From Rhexocercosporidium sp. MPI-PUGE-AT-0058 (Eukaryota > Ascomycota > Leotiomycetes > Helotiales): a DNA stretch of 64,000 nucleotides. The translations under genes were made by a program, and so were the position numbers. The stretch covers positions 2,356,001-2,420,000 of the forward strand of contig JAGTJL010000004.1 of NCBI GenBank assembly GCA_020746875.1. The letters run 5' to 3'. The notes under the pieces are model-generated. The model made no database searches and was not told the origin of the DNA. It saw only the letters and a list, made by a program, of their open reading frames with translations. Positions 11,333-22,512 of this stretch are shown piece by piece. The stretch's first letter is position 1. Each line of letters opens with the position of its first letter.

Positions 11333-12100
11333 TTGGAAATACGGATTATAGAGTATATCTTCAGGTACTTCGTCAACGCAAGTCGTTGATCTAATCTTTG
11401 TTCAGATATTGAGGGTTAGAAAAGCCAGCGGTAATATCACATCATAAGAGGCAGTGGGATTTGCCACGAACTAGTTAGTGAACTGTGAAATCTCCCAAAT
11501 CTACACTCATACTGCCATACCTCACTATATTTTGGGCGCTATAAACCAATCTAACATAAATTAGACCCACTGCCCCATCCGCTCCAAATCACAAACTTCA
11601 TTACATTCAATATTCTTGCCTCATGAGTCTTGGGTGTTAATTGCTGCCCAATGGAACCTCGCCGTGGAAATTGTCGCTGCCAGAGAAGTATCTAATGAAC
11701 GGATGGGATGGATGGATTGACGGGATGGAAATGGTCAATCAAAAATATCAATTTATTGATAGATTTAGAGCCTGAGAAAGATAAAGGTCCCGGGAGGCGT
11801 TCCTGCAGAGTTTCCGGGGTTGGAGAGAAAGTTCCGCCATTTTATACAAGGTGTGCCTCGAGTGGCTCCGATTCCATTGGATTGAGGGATTGATGTCAGT
11901 TTCTCTCTGGAGGTGATTCAAAACGATGGTTAGAATAACCAACAAGTCTAGGCGATACGAACCTTTGAAATTCGAAAGGCAAGAATTCCATTTCCATCGG
12001 TCTGGCAATTTTAATAAAAGTACATTTTCCGTGGTGCACTCCCCAATTGCTCTTAGGAAGCATCTACCCACCATATCACCACTTCTCTAACCCTCCCAAT
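11333..12100. other. Intergenic, convergent 3' flanks
   Basis: 768 bp between two convergent genes. No coding signal; AT-rich in parts. It probably carries both 3' UTRs. Confidence 0.5.
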
Positions 12101-13591
12101 CTAAGCAACCTCCTCGACCAACTTCCCCCCTCCAATCCCACTCCCACTCGTGCCCCCGGCTGCCTTCACACTGCCCGCAAACACTTTCCCAACAGGCGCA
12201 TCCAACCACTCCTCTGGTACGCCAATCCTATTCCCATCCTTATTACTCACCCACCGGACATACATTGCATGAGGCTTGAATGGTTCGCCGTCTGCTCCAG
12301 AGCCGTTGTTCGGGTTGTCGGCTGCGTTCATACCGGCGCGGCGGGCGTTGGTTTTGGGGGCTTGCTTTTTGAGGAGTTTGTTGATCGTTTCGAGCTGGTG
12401 TTGTCAGTTGGTTGATTGGGTTGGGTTGGAGACTTTGGGAGTTTGGGAGTTGAGTGGAAGGGAGAGGGGTAAGGAGAAGAGGGGGAAGTGGAGGAGAGGA
12501 CAGGACATACCTTCTCTTCTTCGTTGCGCTTCTCGCTGAGGTTTTTACGGCGACGTGCCATTTCAGCTCGGCGCATGGCGTGTTCTTCTGCCGTGAGATG
12601 TTTCTTGACTTGGACTTCTGAGTGGGTATTAGCATCTATCAATCTAATCCCAATCCATCAACGGGGAAGACATACCATCAGGCAAAGCTAACAAATGACC
12701 ACCATCGCTCTCCTCAAATCGTGCACGTTGTCTCTTGGTCAGCTTATTTAGATCCGGAGTCGAAGCTCTGCTTCCCCCAGCAGGCGTCTCATCATCGCTA
12801 TCCAAGCTATCATCGTCCTCCTCCTCACCCTCGTCCTCAACTTCAATCTCCTCTTCCTCGCCTTCGGCATCTTCCTCATTGCCCGTTTGCATACCTTCTT
12901 CCTCTTCGACCTCCTCGCCAAGATCGCTGTCCAACTCACTCAATTCCTCGTCATCGCTTGCGTCCTCCATTTCCTTTTGCTCGACGGGAAGAACCTTGCC
13001 TTTAGCGACTGGTGGTTTGACGGTGATGACATCCCTGGTCGCCTTTCCGGTTGCTCGGGAAACTTTGATCACGGGTGGTGGGGGTGGGACATCGACTTCC
13101 ATGTCAATATCGCCTTCCGCATCTTCCTCGCCCATTCCATCGTCTTCAGCATCCATATCCTCATCCTCGTCTTCCTCTAACTCGGCATCTTCATCTCCCA
13201 CCTCCTCCATTTCCTCGTCCTCATCATCTTCCTCCTCATCGCTATCACTCTCCAACACGTAACTCTTCCTCACATTCCTCGCTCTCTTCCCTTCAATAAT
13301 CTGACCACCGATAAACGGATCCCGCGCATTGGTAGCTGCGCTGTTGCCTGAGGAGCTTGACCGCGTCGCTTCTCGCAGTTTGCTGGATGAGGTCTTGACG
13401 GTGAGACGCATCGATGCGGGGCTTTGGGATGTGGCAGATGGAGGACCACGTGAGACGGTGGCCATGGAGGCTACATTTTCTGAGGTCGTGCGACGCGCTC
13501 GCGAAGATCTGTCGTGAGGTGATGTGTCAGTTACTTTGATTGCTTCGTTGGCCTTGACGGCTGCTGAGCGTTGACTGCGACGTGATGACAT
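12101..13591 (-). CDS. IES2: INO80 chromatin-remodelling complex subunit Ies2
   Basis: Homologue of Ies2, a nuclear subunit of the INO80 remodeller that stimulates its ATPase. Exons (minus) are 12676-13591, 12511-12617 and 12101-12394, 438 residues. Introns start GTATGT in both cases and end CTCAG and ACCAG. The C-terminal third is the PAPA-1-like conserved region: LTKRQRARFEE, GHLLALPD, then across the first intron EVQVKKHLTAEEHAMRRAEMARRRKN, then LETINKLLKKQAPKTNAR. It ends in a VRWVSNKDGNRIGVPEEW segment, typical of fungal Ies2. The middle is an extremely acidic Asp/Glu tract with Pro run (PPPPP). I chose the ATG at 13591 (MSSRRSQRSAAVK); an in-frame ATG nine codons upstream exists at 13618. 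The acidic repeat produces long serine-rich antisense ORFs that are not genes. Confidence 0.9.
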
Positions 13592-14021
13592 GGTGTTGAG
13601 CTGATAGGGGATGCCCAACTCGGTGCGCTTGCTTGAGATGGTGTAGTTGAGGTTCAGGCGTCGAGCTGAACTTGATGCCAGGGTTTATGTGGGGGTGTCG
13701 CTTGGATGAAGTGGAGGAGAGAGATGGAGATGGATTTAGATGAGTTTGCCTACGAGGGCCATCGGGACATTGCCTTGATAAGGGCAAAAGAAACTCAACG
13801 GGATGTGGACTGACAGAGGAGGTAGCCGCGTCGCATAAATGTACAGATGCAGGAGATGACATCCAAACAATAAGCGCGCTTGCCTTCTCATCAGCCAACA
13901 GCATCGCCGCAACTGAGAGGATGCCCTCGTCTGGCAAACGCCGTCCCGCGCTCCTGGTTGTGGTCTTGGTCCGTTGGGTGTCTTTCCACTCACTCTCCTT
14001 CCACCCTCGCCTCAAATCAAA

Positions 14022-14282
14022 ATGACAGGTGCACGCTCGCCTGGCTCGTTTCTGTACAACTTGAAATTCCCAAAGCAGCCAGAAACAGGGAATGAAAAGC
14101 GCTACCAGGATTACTGTATAGCCCAGTACATGCGCCACCAGCAACCGATCAATCAGGAGAGTGAATTCAAGGGGGTCGATAAACCGGACGCAGTGGTTGA
14201 TGCAAACAGACCGAGGAAGCAACAGATGAAACATAATAGACCGAGAAAAACAAAATATGACAGGACGGCTACGATCAAATAA
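14022..14282 (+). CDS. Small hypothetical protein (86 residues)
   Basis: ATG at 14022 has a favourable AAAATGACA context and opens an 86-residue hydrophilic protein (MTGARSPGSFLYNLKF ... KRYQDYCIAQYMRHQQ) with a Lys/Arg-rich tail. No known family recognised. It would be divergent from Ies2 and convergent with the next small ORF; the two stop codons are separated by a single base. The antisense strand here is also open for 266 codons with hydrophobic segments, so the coding strand is uncertain. I prefer this strand for its start context and soluble-protein-like composition. Confidence 0.38.
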   Translation: MTGARSPGSFLYNLKFPKQPETGNEKRYQDYCIAQYMRHQQPINQESEFKGVDKPDAVVDANRPRKQQMKHNRPRKTKYDRTATIK

Positions 14283-14283
14283 C

Positions 14284-14496
14284 TCACTCATTCTTCCCGC
14301 CAGCTGTGGCTTTCTCGGCCCTGCCACCCCGTGAGGTTGCAGATGACCCCTTGGTACCTGTACCTGTACCTGTGGCAGCCCAATCGATGGGCTCTTCGCT
14401 GCCCTCCGAGTCTGTACTCAGCTTTCTGGGCTTCTTACTGGGTCTTTCTGGTCGGCCAGACATGCCGGATGGTATGGGCGAGATTGGATTGGACAA
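14284..14496 (-). CDS. Small disordered hypothetical protein
   Basis: A 70-residue ORF (59 from the second Met at 14463), rich in Pro, Ser, Gly, Lys and Thr: MSGRPERPSKKPRKLSTDSEG, then EEPIDWAATGTGTGTKG and a Gly/Lys tail. KKPRK resembles a nuclear localisation signal. The stop region AATGAGTGAGTT could instead be a GTGAGT splice donor, so a longer protein with downstream exons is possible. It is divergent from the Pex14-family gene, sharing a roughly 400-bp intergenic region. No family recognised. Confidence 0.38.
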   Translation of the reverse strand: MSNPISPIPSGMSGRPERPSKKPRKLSTDSEGSEEPIDWAATGTGTGTKGSSATSRGGRAEKATAGGKNE

Positions 14497-14901
14497 GATG
14501 TGTGCTCTTCTTCGATGATGAGGTTGGTTGGCGGCTGACGCTTACACGTGGATCTGAACTATGGAAAATGGCTTGCGAAGAGGTGAAAGATGTGAGGACT
14601 TGCCCAGGAGTTAGTATGTATGAGGGCGAGATATATTATGTCGCAAGTGAACTGTCAATGGCCCAGAGAAGTTGACTGTCGTTCAATACTTTGAGACTCT
14701 GAATATTCCATTCCAACGTTCCAGCCCAGCGTCAAGCGTCGGTCATCGGAGGACGAGTGCGTCGCTCTCATTGGCTGGGATATGATGACATAAGCCAGAC
14801 ATATCGAAATCCGGGGGGCCGAGGCTTGTGAACTGAGCTCCTCTGACTTCAAAACATCCAGCCTTCACTCCTCCATAACCTCCATCTATACTTATTTCAC
14901 A

Positions 14902-16029
14902 ATGAGTGACTCCGACCCAGAAAAGAAATCGGGGATACCCTCATGGCAGACCAAAGGAGCATTGGAGCCTGCGAAACCAGAGGAACCTGCTCCGGCGCAA
15001 GACGAACAAAGTCGCGAGACTGTGATCGCCCAGGCGCGGAAGTTCCTCGAGGAGGATGAAGTGCGAGATGCCTCTACGAACAAGAAGATTGCCTTCTTAG
15101 AGAGCAAAGGGTTACGCAATGAAGAAATACAACAGCTGCTGGGCATAACAAGGAATACAGAAGCCAGCAATACCTCAGAAGTACGCTCTGTCCAGCTTTC
15201 AATGAGCTCTTCTAACCTCACCCAGACTCCAGAACCCACATCCACTCCATCACCAACCCAGACCTTCCCTCCTCCTCCACAACCAGCATACTCGCCTCCG
15301 CAATACCAAGCACCCGCCCAAGCGCCCATAATAACCTACCCTGAATTCCTCACTACACCTGCACACCCCACGCCATTAATAACCAAACCCCGCCTCCTCA
15401 CAACCCTCTACGCTTTCTCGGGCCTAACAGCCCTCCTGTACGGCACACACAACTATCTACTCACGCCCATGCTTGCCTCCCTAACCGAAGCACGCCTCTC
15501 CTTCGCCTCAACATCCAAGGCGAATCTCGATAGATTAATAGTGCAGCTCGAAGGCTTGGTGTCGGAATTACCTGCCAATGCGGGCAATAAAGCACTAGGA
15601 GAGAAAGATGACCAGAGTGAGAGCGACGAAGATCCCACAGAGCTCTTCCACCGAGACATCGGTATCCAGACCTCGCCATTCATCTCCCGGCCTTCCTCGC
15701 CCGTCGACACATCTCTCCTCGCAGACCATACTTCCCGCTTACATAGCCTCAAATCATCCATCGAGGGTTTAATCGAAGATAGCTCTAGCGAAGGAGTTGA
15801 GACGGCAGAGTTGGAAGGTACCATGGGGATCCTGAGGGAGTATCTTGATGGACTGGCGTATGTGCAGCCGAGCTATAGTTATGGTGTTGGTGGGTATGGT
15901 GGGGGAGGCAGGAGTGGAAAGGATGAGGATGATGAGATTGGGAGGGTGAAGAAGGAGATTAGGGGTGTGAAAGGAGTTTTGCTCAGTGCAAGGAGCTTTC
16001 CTGGGGGTGCGAGGGTTGGTGGGAGGTGA
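14902..16029 (+). CDS. PEX14: Pex14-family peroxin (peroxisomal import docking)
   Basis: Single-exon 375-residue peroxin. Pex14 is a peroxisomal membrane protein that docks cargo-loaded Pex5. Seen: after a short disordered start (MSDSDPEKKSGIPSWQ), the Pex14 N-terminal helical domain at about residues 40-75 (ETVIAQARKFLEEDEV, KIAFLESKGLRNEEIQQLLG). A Pro-rich linker follows, then ITYPEFLTTP, a single hydrophobic segment at about 165-187 (LLTTLYAFSGLTALLYG), and a coiled-coil-like region (DRLIVQLEGLVSELP). An acidic stretch with EDPTELFHRDIGIQTS follows, and the end is Gly-rich. The arrangement is that of filamentous-fungal Pex14 or its paralogue Pex14/17 (Pex33); choosing between them needs a tree. 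Confidence 0.85.
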   Translation: MSDSDPEKKSGIPSWQTKGALEPAKPEEPAPAQDEQSRETVIAQARKFLEEDEVRDASTNKKIAFLESKGLRNEEIQQLLGITRNTEASNTSEVRSVQLSMSSSNLTQTPEPTSTPSPTQTFPPPPQPAYSPPQYQAPAQAPIITYPEFLTTPAHPTPLITKPRLLTTLYAFSGLTALLYGTHNYLLTPMLASLTEARLSFASTSKANLDRLIVQLEGLVSELPANAGNKALGEKDDQSESDEDPTELFHRDIGIQTSPFISRPSSPVDTSLLADHTSRLHSLKSSIEGLIEDSSSEGVETAELEGTMGILREYLDGLAYVQPSYSYGVGGYGGGGRSGKDEDDEIGRVKKEIRGVKGVLLSARSFPGGARVGGR

Positions 16030-16718
16030 AGAGGATGTTAAATGATGCTATGTACTCAACCTTATTGATCCAAGGGCATGGCTTGCTCTCCATTCCAGGT
16101 ACGTTGTTTGGGTTTATCAACAGATGGATCGATGATCTGTCTTGAGTCAATCACAGTGACCGCGGCAAGTGCCTTCTGTTCTTTATTTACGCGATCCATG
16201 TCCCAACCTTCCTCGGTCTCTCAAGTTAAAAAAAAAAAGAACTCTTCCCTTCCCTTCCACACCAACATTCTCTACGGACAGCTTTAGGCATCTGCCTGCT
16301 CGTCTGGAAGTTTGACGCCCCATCTCTCAACCAAGGAGCCGCTGATGTAATGAAGGAGAATCCGAGTAGATGGTTCCTTCTGGGGCAGCTGTTGGTCCCT
16401 CACCTATCCTATCCTATCCTGTCTGTCAACACCACGAGATTAAGCGAATTCTCAGTAACATCCCAAAGCGAAGGTACTGCACTAAAGGATTGTGTTCGTC
16501 ACCCTTCTGCATTCACATCAATTGATATCCTGGCAAATTCGGACATTGACCATAACTTTCCTCGCTAATTCCATCAGAAGCTCTTCTAGTCGATGAGCTT
16601 CTAGGTTTCGAAAGTCCATTCTGTCATTCTGTATTGTTCTGCTGTGAACACATTTTGGGAGAGGAGTGTCTAGCTCCCACTCGAACACATGATCTGATGT
16701 GTTGACATTGTTTACATA
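16030..16718. other. Intergenic, no gene recognised
   Basis: 689 bp with an A10 run near 16210 and a short CTATC pentamer repeat near 16400. No coding signal seen. Confidence 0.5.
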
Positions 16719-17177
16719 ATGGCCTCCGTCGATTCAAGAAGCCCATATCACCATCCTCCATCCATCAAACCAGCCAACCAGCCAGAAAGTCAAACAACCA
16801 CATCGCCCAAACGAGTTAACACCCAGCAAACATGTCCATCCCCTACATCCTCGCCGAAATCCACCCCAACCTTCCGTACCGCAGTCCGCACGCTCTTCTC
16901 CCTGAAACTCTTCGACGCCCAGACACGCCTGACGGCCCACCTCGGTCCTCCTCCCGAGGACATGAAGCGACTCCTAGCTGACGATATGAAGATTAGCGTT
17001 CGATGGGTAGATTGCTCAAGTAGAACGGGTCGGGGTCGGGATCGGCATGCGGAGACGGTGGTCTTGACTGAGCTGGATTATGGACTGGTTTTAGCAGCCA
17101 TGAAGGATGGGGGCTGGAGGGATAGGTTCGTGGTTTCTGTTACTGCGAAATCTGAACGCGAAGGAGGTCTTTTTTGA
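16719..17177 (+). CDS. Hypothetical protein (152 residues)
   Basis: Single ORF of 152 residues. The first 50 are low-complexity Pro/Ser/Thr. The rest looks folded: FRTAVRTLFSLKLFDAQ, DDMKISVRWVDCSSRTG, TELDYGLVLAAMKDGGW and RDRFVVSVTAKSE. No family recognised. The GGWRDRFVVSV segment resembles RGWKDVLEVSV in the unknown protein at 41637 and NSWRDKFAIVE in a fragment near 45050, which may indicate a poorly described family. Confidence 0.4.
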   Translation: MASVDSRSPYHHPPSIKPANQPESQTTTSPKRVNTQQTCPSPTSSPKSTPTFRTAVRTLFSLKLFDAQTRLTAHLGPPPEDMKRLLADDMKISVRWVDCSSRTGRGRDRHAETVVLTELDYGLVLAAMKDGGWRDRFVVSVTAKSEREGGLF

Positions 17178-18613
17178 GAAGACTCTGCCATGTGTGGAGA
17201 TTGCCAAGGCTGCTTTCGCATGCGCAACCGAAGATGCGAGCCCGTTGAAGTCATCTAGCTTCTCGTGAAAGCTGTTAAGGTAGAGCTGCTTAGACTCGAT
17301 AGTCCGTGGCCACGAGATATAATAACCAATAACTTGCAAACGAAGACAGTCGATCGAGTCTAGTAGGTTTAGTTGATCTTCGAGCACAACCCGTTTAGGG
17401 CTTCTGTACAAAATGTTTTGGAGAATTGGATCAAAAATAAAGTCACAAAACAAGGGGCAGGTCGTACCAACCACACACTGTTAACTTGTCAAGAAGAAAA
17501 CGGGGTCAGTGAAGTAATTGCAGCCTCGTTTTCTTTTTGGGGGCTTTTGTTGCTACTCAGCGTATGCCTTGTAACCCACATGGCTCTGTGGTGTACTGCT
17601 GCGTCTTAGTGAGCCAGCTACTTTCCTATTTTCTCTCTTGTGGGTATTCAGTCAGTATAGTGCCTGGTAGTGCTCAAGTACGGCAACAGACCCCTGCTGG
17701 TCCGGAAGATGACAACACTTCCGTGTGGCAGCAGTTGAGGCATCAACTGCGCACCGCTCATTAACTCTCGACAGGTGAGAATAGAAGGGTGGAATCAGAC
17801 ATTCGCCAAGAATGCCGTGTCTCGGCCTGTTATACGCTCTGTCTCACTTTGGACAATTAGATATTCTCGTGGGTGAAACCATCATATTAAAAGTTACTCC
17901 GTATTCGGACAGTGCTAACCATTTTAATTTAGAAAAACTCTTTTACAGTGAGGAATCTCCAGACCAAGATGATGAAAGCCCGTATTTTTCACCCCTCTAT
18001 TCCAAGAATAGACTTTGCGAGATCAGCCCTTCATGCTCACAGTTTAATCGGCTTCGCACCGTTTCGCTTAAAAATATGTGAGCACGGACCACCTAGTCCA
18101 ATTTTAGTCCAATTTTGGCTGATGTCGGAACGGGCCTCGAATCGGAGCGACTAGTAAGGGTGAAACGACCCCCATTCCCCCCCGCATTTAGGACGCACAT
18201 GAAGAACAAATGTCAGCCGAATATTTAGGGCTATAGTAGATAATTCGAGCATGGCAGAAAGTTAAAGCTTGGAAATCAAATTGCTGATGTACCATTTTTG
18301 TCATTCACTATGCATTGCCTTCAGCTCCTCCCTCAGCGACATAAGCACATCATACTCAATCAAGAGTGGCTCCGAACATCCTACACCCTACCCCCTATGA
18401 CTTCCCGAGTTTCTACGGTAATGCAGTGCGATTGGCGGGTCCTCCGCGGCGATGCTCATTGGTGTCATTTCCGCGAGGCTGCCGCTCAGCTGAATGCGCC
18501 AACCTCAACCCAACGTCTTCTTCGACCTTTACTCACTCCATATCTATACTCTTTTGACGGCTCAACAGCTACCAAGAACCCTTTCTCCTACGATCTTCGA
18601 ACCTAGTCGAATA
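17178..18613. other. Intergenic upstream of the HET-NACHT-WD gene
   Basis: About 1.4 kb with no supportable gene. A helical-looking minus ORF (17091-17474) overlaps the preceding CDS in antisense and has no recognisable motif. Confidence 0.45.
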
Positions 18614-21600
18614 ATGCGTCTGCTTTACTATAACGGCGATGGCAATTTCAGCTTGGCCGAGTTCTTCAAGAGCACTATACCCGAATATGCTATACTTTCG
18701 CACACATGGGAAGGCGAGGAGGTCACCTTTGAAGATCTACAGAATGGAACCGGCCTAAAGAAGGCTAGTTACGAGAAGATACGGTTCTGCGCAGAACAGG
18801 CTAGGCGTGATAGCTTGCAATACTTTTGGGTGGACACCTGCTGCATCGATAAATCGAACAACACTGAGCTTGCAGAAGCTATTAACTCTATGTTTCGCTG
18901 GTATCGCATGTCGACTAAATGCTATGTCTATTTGTCAGATGTGTCCAGAACTGCCGTCAACACTAATAAACTAGCCTGGGAATCGGCATTTCGGAAATCC
19001 AGATGGTTCACTCGAGGCTGGACTCTTCAAGAGCTTCTTGCTCCTATATCAGTTGAATTCTTCTGCCGGGAATCCAAGCGGATTGGTAGTAAGAGTTCTC
19101 TAGAGCAGCAAATTCACGAGATCACGGGCATTCCTAAGTTGGCACTTCAAGGAGCCTTTTTGTCGCAGTTTACCGATAAGGAGCGATTTTCATGGATTCA
19201 ACCCCGCCAGACAAAAGTCGAAGAAGATAAAGCGTACGCGTTACTCGGCATTTTTGATGCCCGAATGCCCCTCCGTTATGGCGAAGGGATGGCGAATGCA
19301 TTCAAACGGCTCGAAGAGGAAATCGTCAAGTTTAATAAGTGCCTCCAAGACTTACGCCTCAGCGATCCCCGCGATGACAAGGCGCGCATTGAGGACACCA
19401 AGGGTGGCTTGCTAGAAGGCTCATATCACTGGGTCCTAGAGACCTCCGAATTTCAACGGTGGCGTGACGACCAGCAAATCCGACTGCTATGGATTAAGGG
19501 TGATCCCGGCAAGGGCAAGACAATGCTGCTTTGCGGCATTATTAACGAGCTAGAGAAATCAATGTCGAAGGCAGATATACTATCCTATTTCTTTTGCCAG
19601 GCTACGGACTCGCGAATCAACCACGCCACCGCTGTCCTGCGAGGGCTGCTGTACTTGCTCGTCAATCAACAGCCATGGCTCATCTCGCACATTCAGAAGA
19701 AGCACGATCACGCTGGCAAATCCCTCTTCGAGGATGTGAATGCCTGGATTGCGTTGTCTGAGATCTTCACAAACATCTTGCAAGACTCGAGCTTAAGAAG
19801 TACTTTCTTGATAATCGATGCGCTTGACGAATGCTTAATAGACCGGTCAAAATTATTAGACTTTATCGTCCAGAAGTCGTCTATATCTCCTCGCGTTAAG
19901 TGGGTGATCTCTAGCCGTAACTGGCCAGACATTGAAGAACGGCTAGAGCGGGCTAGACACAAGATAAGACTATGTCTCGAGCTGAATCCGAAGTCCGTCT
20001 CCGCGGCTGTTTGTACCTATGTCAAGTACAAGACACATCAGCTGGCGGACGAGAAGGACTACGACGATAGAACCCGCGAAGCCGTCCTGCAGCATCTAGT
20101 ATCAAATGCGGATAATACTTTCCTTTGGGTCGCTTTAGTGTACGAAAATTTAAAGGATGTGCCACGATGGAAGACTTTGGCAAAGTTGAAGGAATTTCCT
20201 CCCGGCCTTGACTTGCTTTACCAGCGGATGTTAAACCAAATCTGCGAATCAGACGATGCAGATCTCTGTAAGCAGATTCTGGCTATCGCATCAACGGTAT
20301 ATCGACCAATTACTCTCATGGAAACCACGTCTATCATCGAGACGCTCGTTGATATTGCCAGTGACCATAAGTCTTTGGCAGCTATTATAGGACTGTGTGG
20401 CTCTTTTCTATCACTTCGCGAAGACACTGTCTCTTTCGTCCACCAGTCAGCGAAGGATTTCTTGATGAAGAAGGCATGTAAGGAGATCATGCCCTTAGGC
20501 ATAGATGATGTACATCATACTATCTTCTCACGGTCGGTAATAGCTATGTCAAACACACTTCGACGTGATATCTACGGATTACGCGCTCCTGGAATCTCTA
20601 TCGACCAAGCCAAGCAGCCCGATCTTGATCCTCTCGTCGCCTTACAGTACTCTTGTCTTTACTGGGTTGACCATCTACTCGAGTGTCAAATTGGAAACGA
20701 CAGAATTAAGGACCTTAAGGACAGTGACTCGGTTTATAGTTTTCTTCACCAATACTTCTTGTACTGGCTTGAGGCGCTGAGCTTGATGAAATGCGTGCCA
20801 GATGGCATAATCATGATTAGGAAGCTCGAGCATCTTCAAGTACGTTGCAATATATTAACCCCTTCTTAAAGACACTTACTGAAATAAAGAAGTTCGACGA
20901 ACGTTCTAATCTACGTGCGTTTATATATGATGCGAGGCGGTTTGTCGTATACAACCGGTCAATTATTGAACAGGCGCCTCTTCAAGTATATTGCTCAGCT
21001 CTTGTCTTCGCCCCAGAGAAGAGCATTATTCGAGAAACATTCGAGGGATGTATTCCGTCTTGGATCCAGAGAAAGCCTAAAGTAGAAACATATTGGAATG
21101 CGATGCTACAAATACTCGAGGGACATGTAACTTGGGTCACTTCAGTTGCTTTTTCAGCCGACGGCAAGAAGATCGTGTCAGGATCTTGGGATAAGACAAT
21201 CCGGCTCTGGGATGCAGCTACAGGGCAGCAAATCCTGCCGGCCCTCGAGGGTCATATTAGTGGAGTTACTTCAGTCTCTTTCTCGGCTGATAATAAACAG
21301 ATCGTATCAGGGTCTGACGATAAAACAATTCGACTCTGGGATGCGATTACAAAACAACAAGTCTTACCAGCTCTTATAGGCCATAAAAGTGAGGTTACTT
21401 CAGTTGCTTTTTCGGCTAATAGCAAGCAAGTTGTATCGGGATCTGACGATAAAACAATTCGGCTCTGGGATACTACTACAAGACAACTAATACTACCGGC
21501 CTTCGAGGGTCATACAAATAGAGTTACTTCAGTTGCTTTTTCGGCTAATGGCAAGCAAATCGCATCGGGATCTTGGGACGAGACAGTCCGGATCTGGGAT

Positions 21601-22512
21601 ACAGTTACAGGGCAGCAGGTCTTGCCAGCTTTTAAGGGTCATACAAATAGAGTCACGTCAGTCGCCTTCTCGGCTGACGGCAAGCATATCTTGTCAGGAT
21701 CTTACGATAAGACAGTTCGGCTCTGGGACGTGGTTACAGGGCAGCAGGTCTTACCAGCTTTTGAGGGTCATACAAATAGAGTCACCTCAGTCGCCTTCTC
21801 GGCTAACGGCAAGCAAATCTTGTCAGGATCTGATGATAAAACATTCCGGCTCTGGGATACCACTACAGGACAGCAGGTATTACCGGCCTTCGAGGGCCAT
21901 ACAAGTGGGTTAAGCTCAGTCGCTTTTTCGCCGGATGGCAAGCAAATCGTATCAGGATCTGAGGATGAATCAATTCGGCTTTGGGATATAGTTATAAGGC
22001 AGCCAGTTTTACCGGCTTTTAAAGGGCATATAAATAAAGTTATTACAATTGCTTTCTCAGTTAATGGTCAGCAGGTTGTATCAGGATCTTACGATAAGAC
22101 AATCCGGCTTTGGGACGTATCTACAGGGCAGCAGCTCTTACCAGCTTTTGAGGGTCATACAAATCGAATCACGTCAGTCGCTTTCTCGGCTGATAATAAA
22201 CAGATTATATCTAAGTCTGACGATAAAACAGTCCGCCTCTGGGACGTGGCAACAAGACAACAGATCTTGTCGACCCTGGAGGATCACATGAGTAGGGTCA
22301 GCTCAGTCGCCTTCTCGGCGGACGGCAAGCAGATTCCAACCTTACACGTGTCTGATAATTGGCTGGCAGAAGGGACCATTAGACTTCTCTGGCTACCTAC
22401 TGGTTATAGACCTACTTGTGAAGCTACATGGGGCAGGATTGTCGTTCTAGGACATTCTTCAGGAGGATTATCATATCTTCAGATTCAACAAGGGCTGAAG
22501 CTTGTGGCATAA
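18614..22512 (+). CDS. HET-NACHT-WD40 protein (NLR-like, allorecognition type)
   Basis: STAND/NLR-like receptor of the Podospora HET-E/HET-D/HET-R architecture, where a HET death-inducing domain is controlled by a NACHT NTPase and WD repeats sense a ligand. Exons are 18614-20839 and 20890-22512, giving 1282 residues; the 50-nt intron starts GTACGT after LEHLQ and resumes at KFDERSNL. HET domain at about 1-215: AILSHTWEGEEVTFEDL, YFWVDTCCIDK, RGWTLQELLAP. NACHT at about 290-600: Walker A GDPGKGKT (296-303) and Walker B FLIIDALDEC (398-407). WD40: nine 43-residue repeats at 818-1204 (21115-22275) and a degenerate tenth ending ATWGRIVVLGHSSG. The start MRLLYYN is the usual HET start; the frame is open 40 codons further up. 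All domains look intact. Confidence 0.9.
21115..22275 (+). repeat. Nine 129-bp WD40-encoding tandem repeats
   Basis: A coding minisatellite with exact 129-bp period (nine units, 43 codons each, EGH...SVAFSADGKQI..SGS.DKT.RLWD..TGQQVLPA). Units 4, 5 and 6 share nearly identical nucleotide stretches (GGTCATACAAATAGAGTCAC). Differences between units sit mainly at the positions that line the WD propeller surface (after EGH, around SGS-W/D/Y-D). Confidence 0.92.

Noticed and set aside
12735..13262. Serine-rich 175-residue plus-strand ORF
   Set aside because: Antisense of the Asp/Glu-rich tract of Ies2; GAG/GAT repeats read as Ser/Leu on the other strand.
13527..14327. 266-residue minus ORF with hydrophobic segments
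   Set aside because: Overlaps the Ies2 start and its promoter; no matching family; the plus-strand frame looks more protein-like.
20840..20871. 32-nt intron in the HET-NACHT-WD gene
   Set aside because: The later acceptor at 20888-20889 gives a more usual 50-nt intron, also in frame.
21115..22275. CRISPR-like regular repeat
   Set aside because: Repeats are coding WD40 units without spacers.
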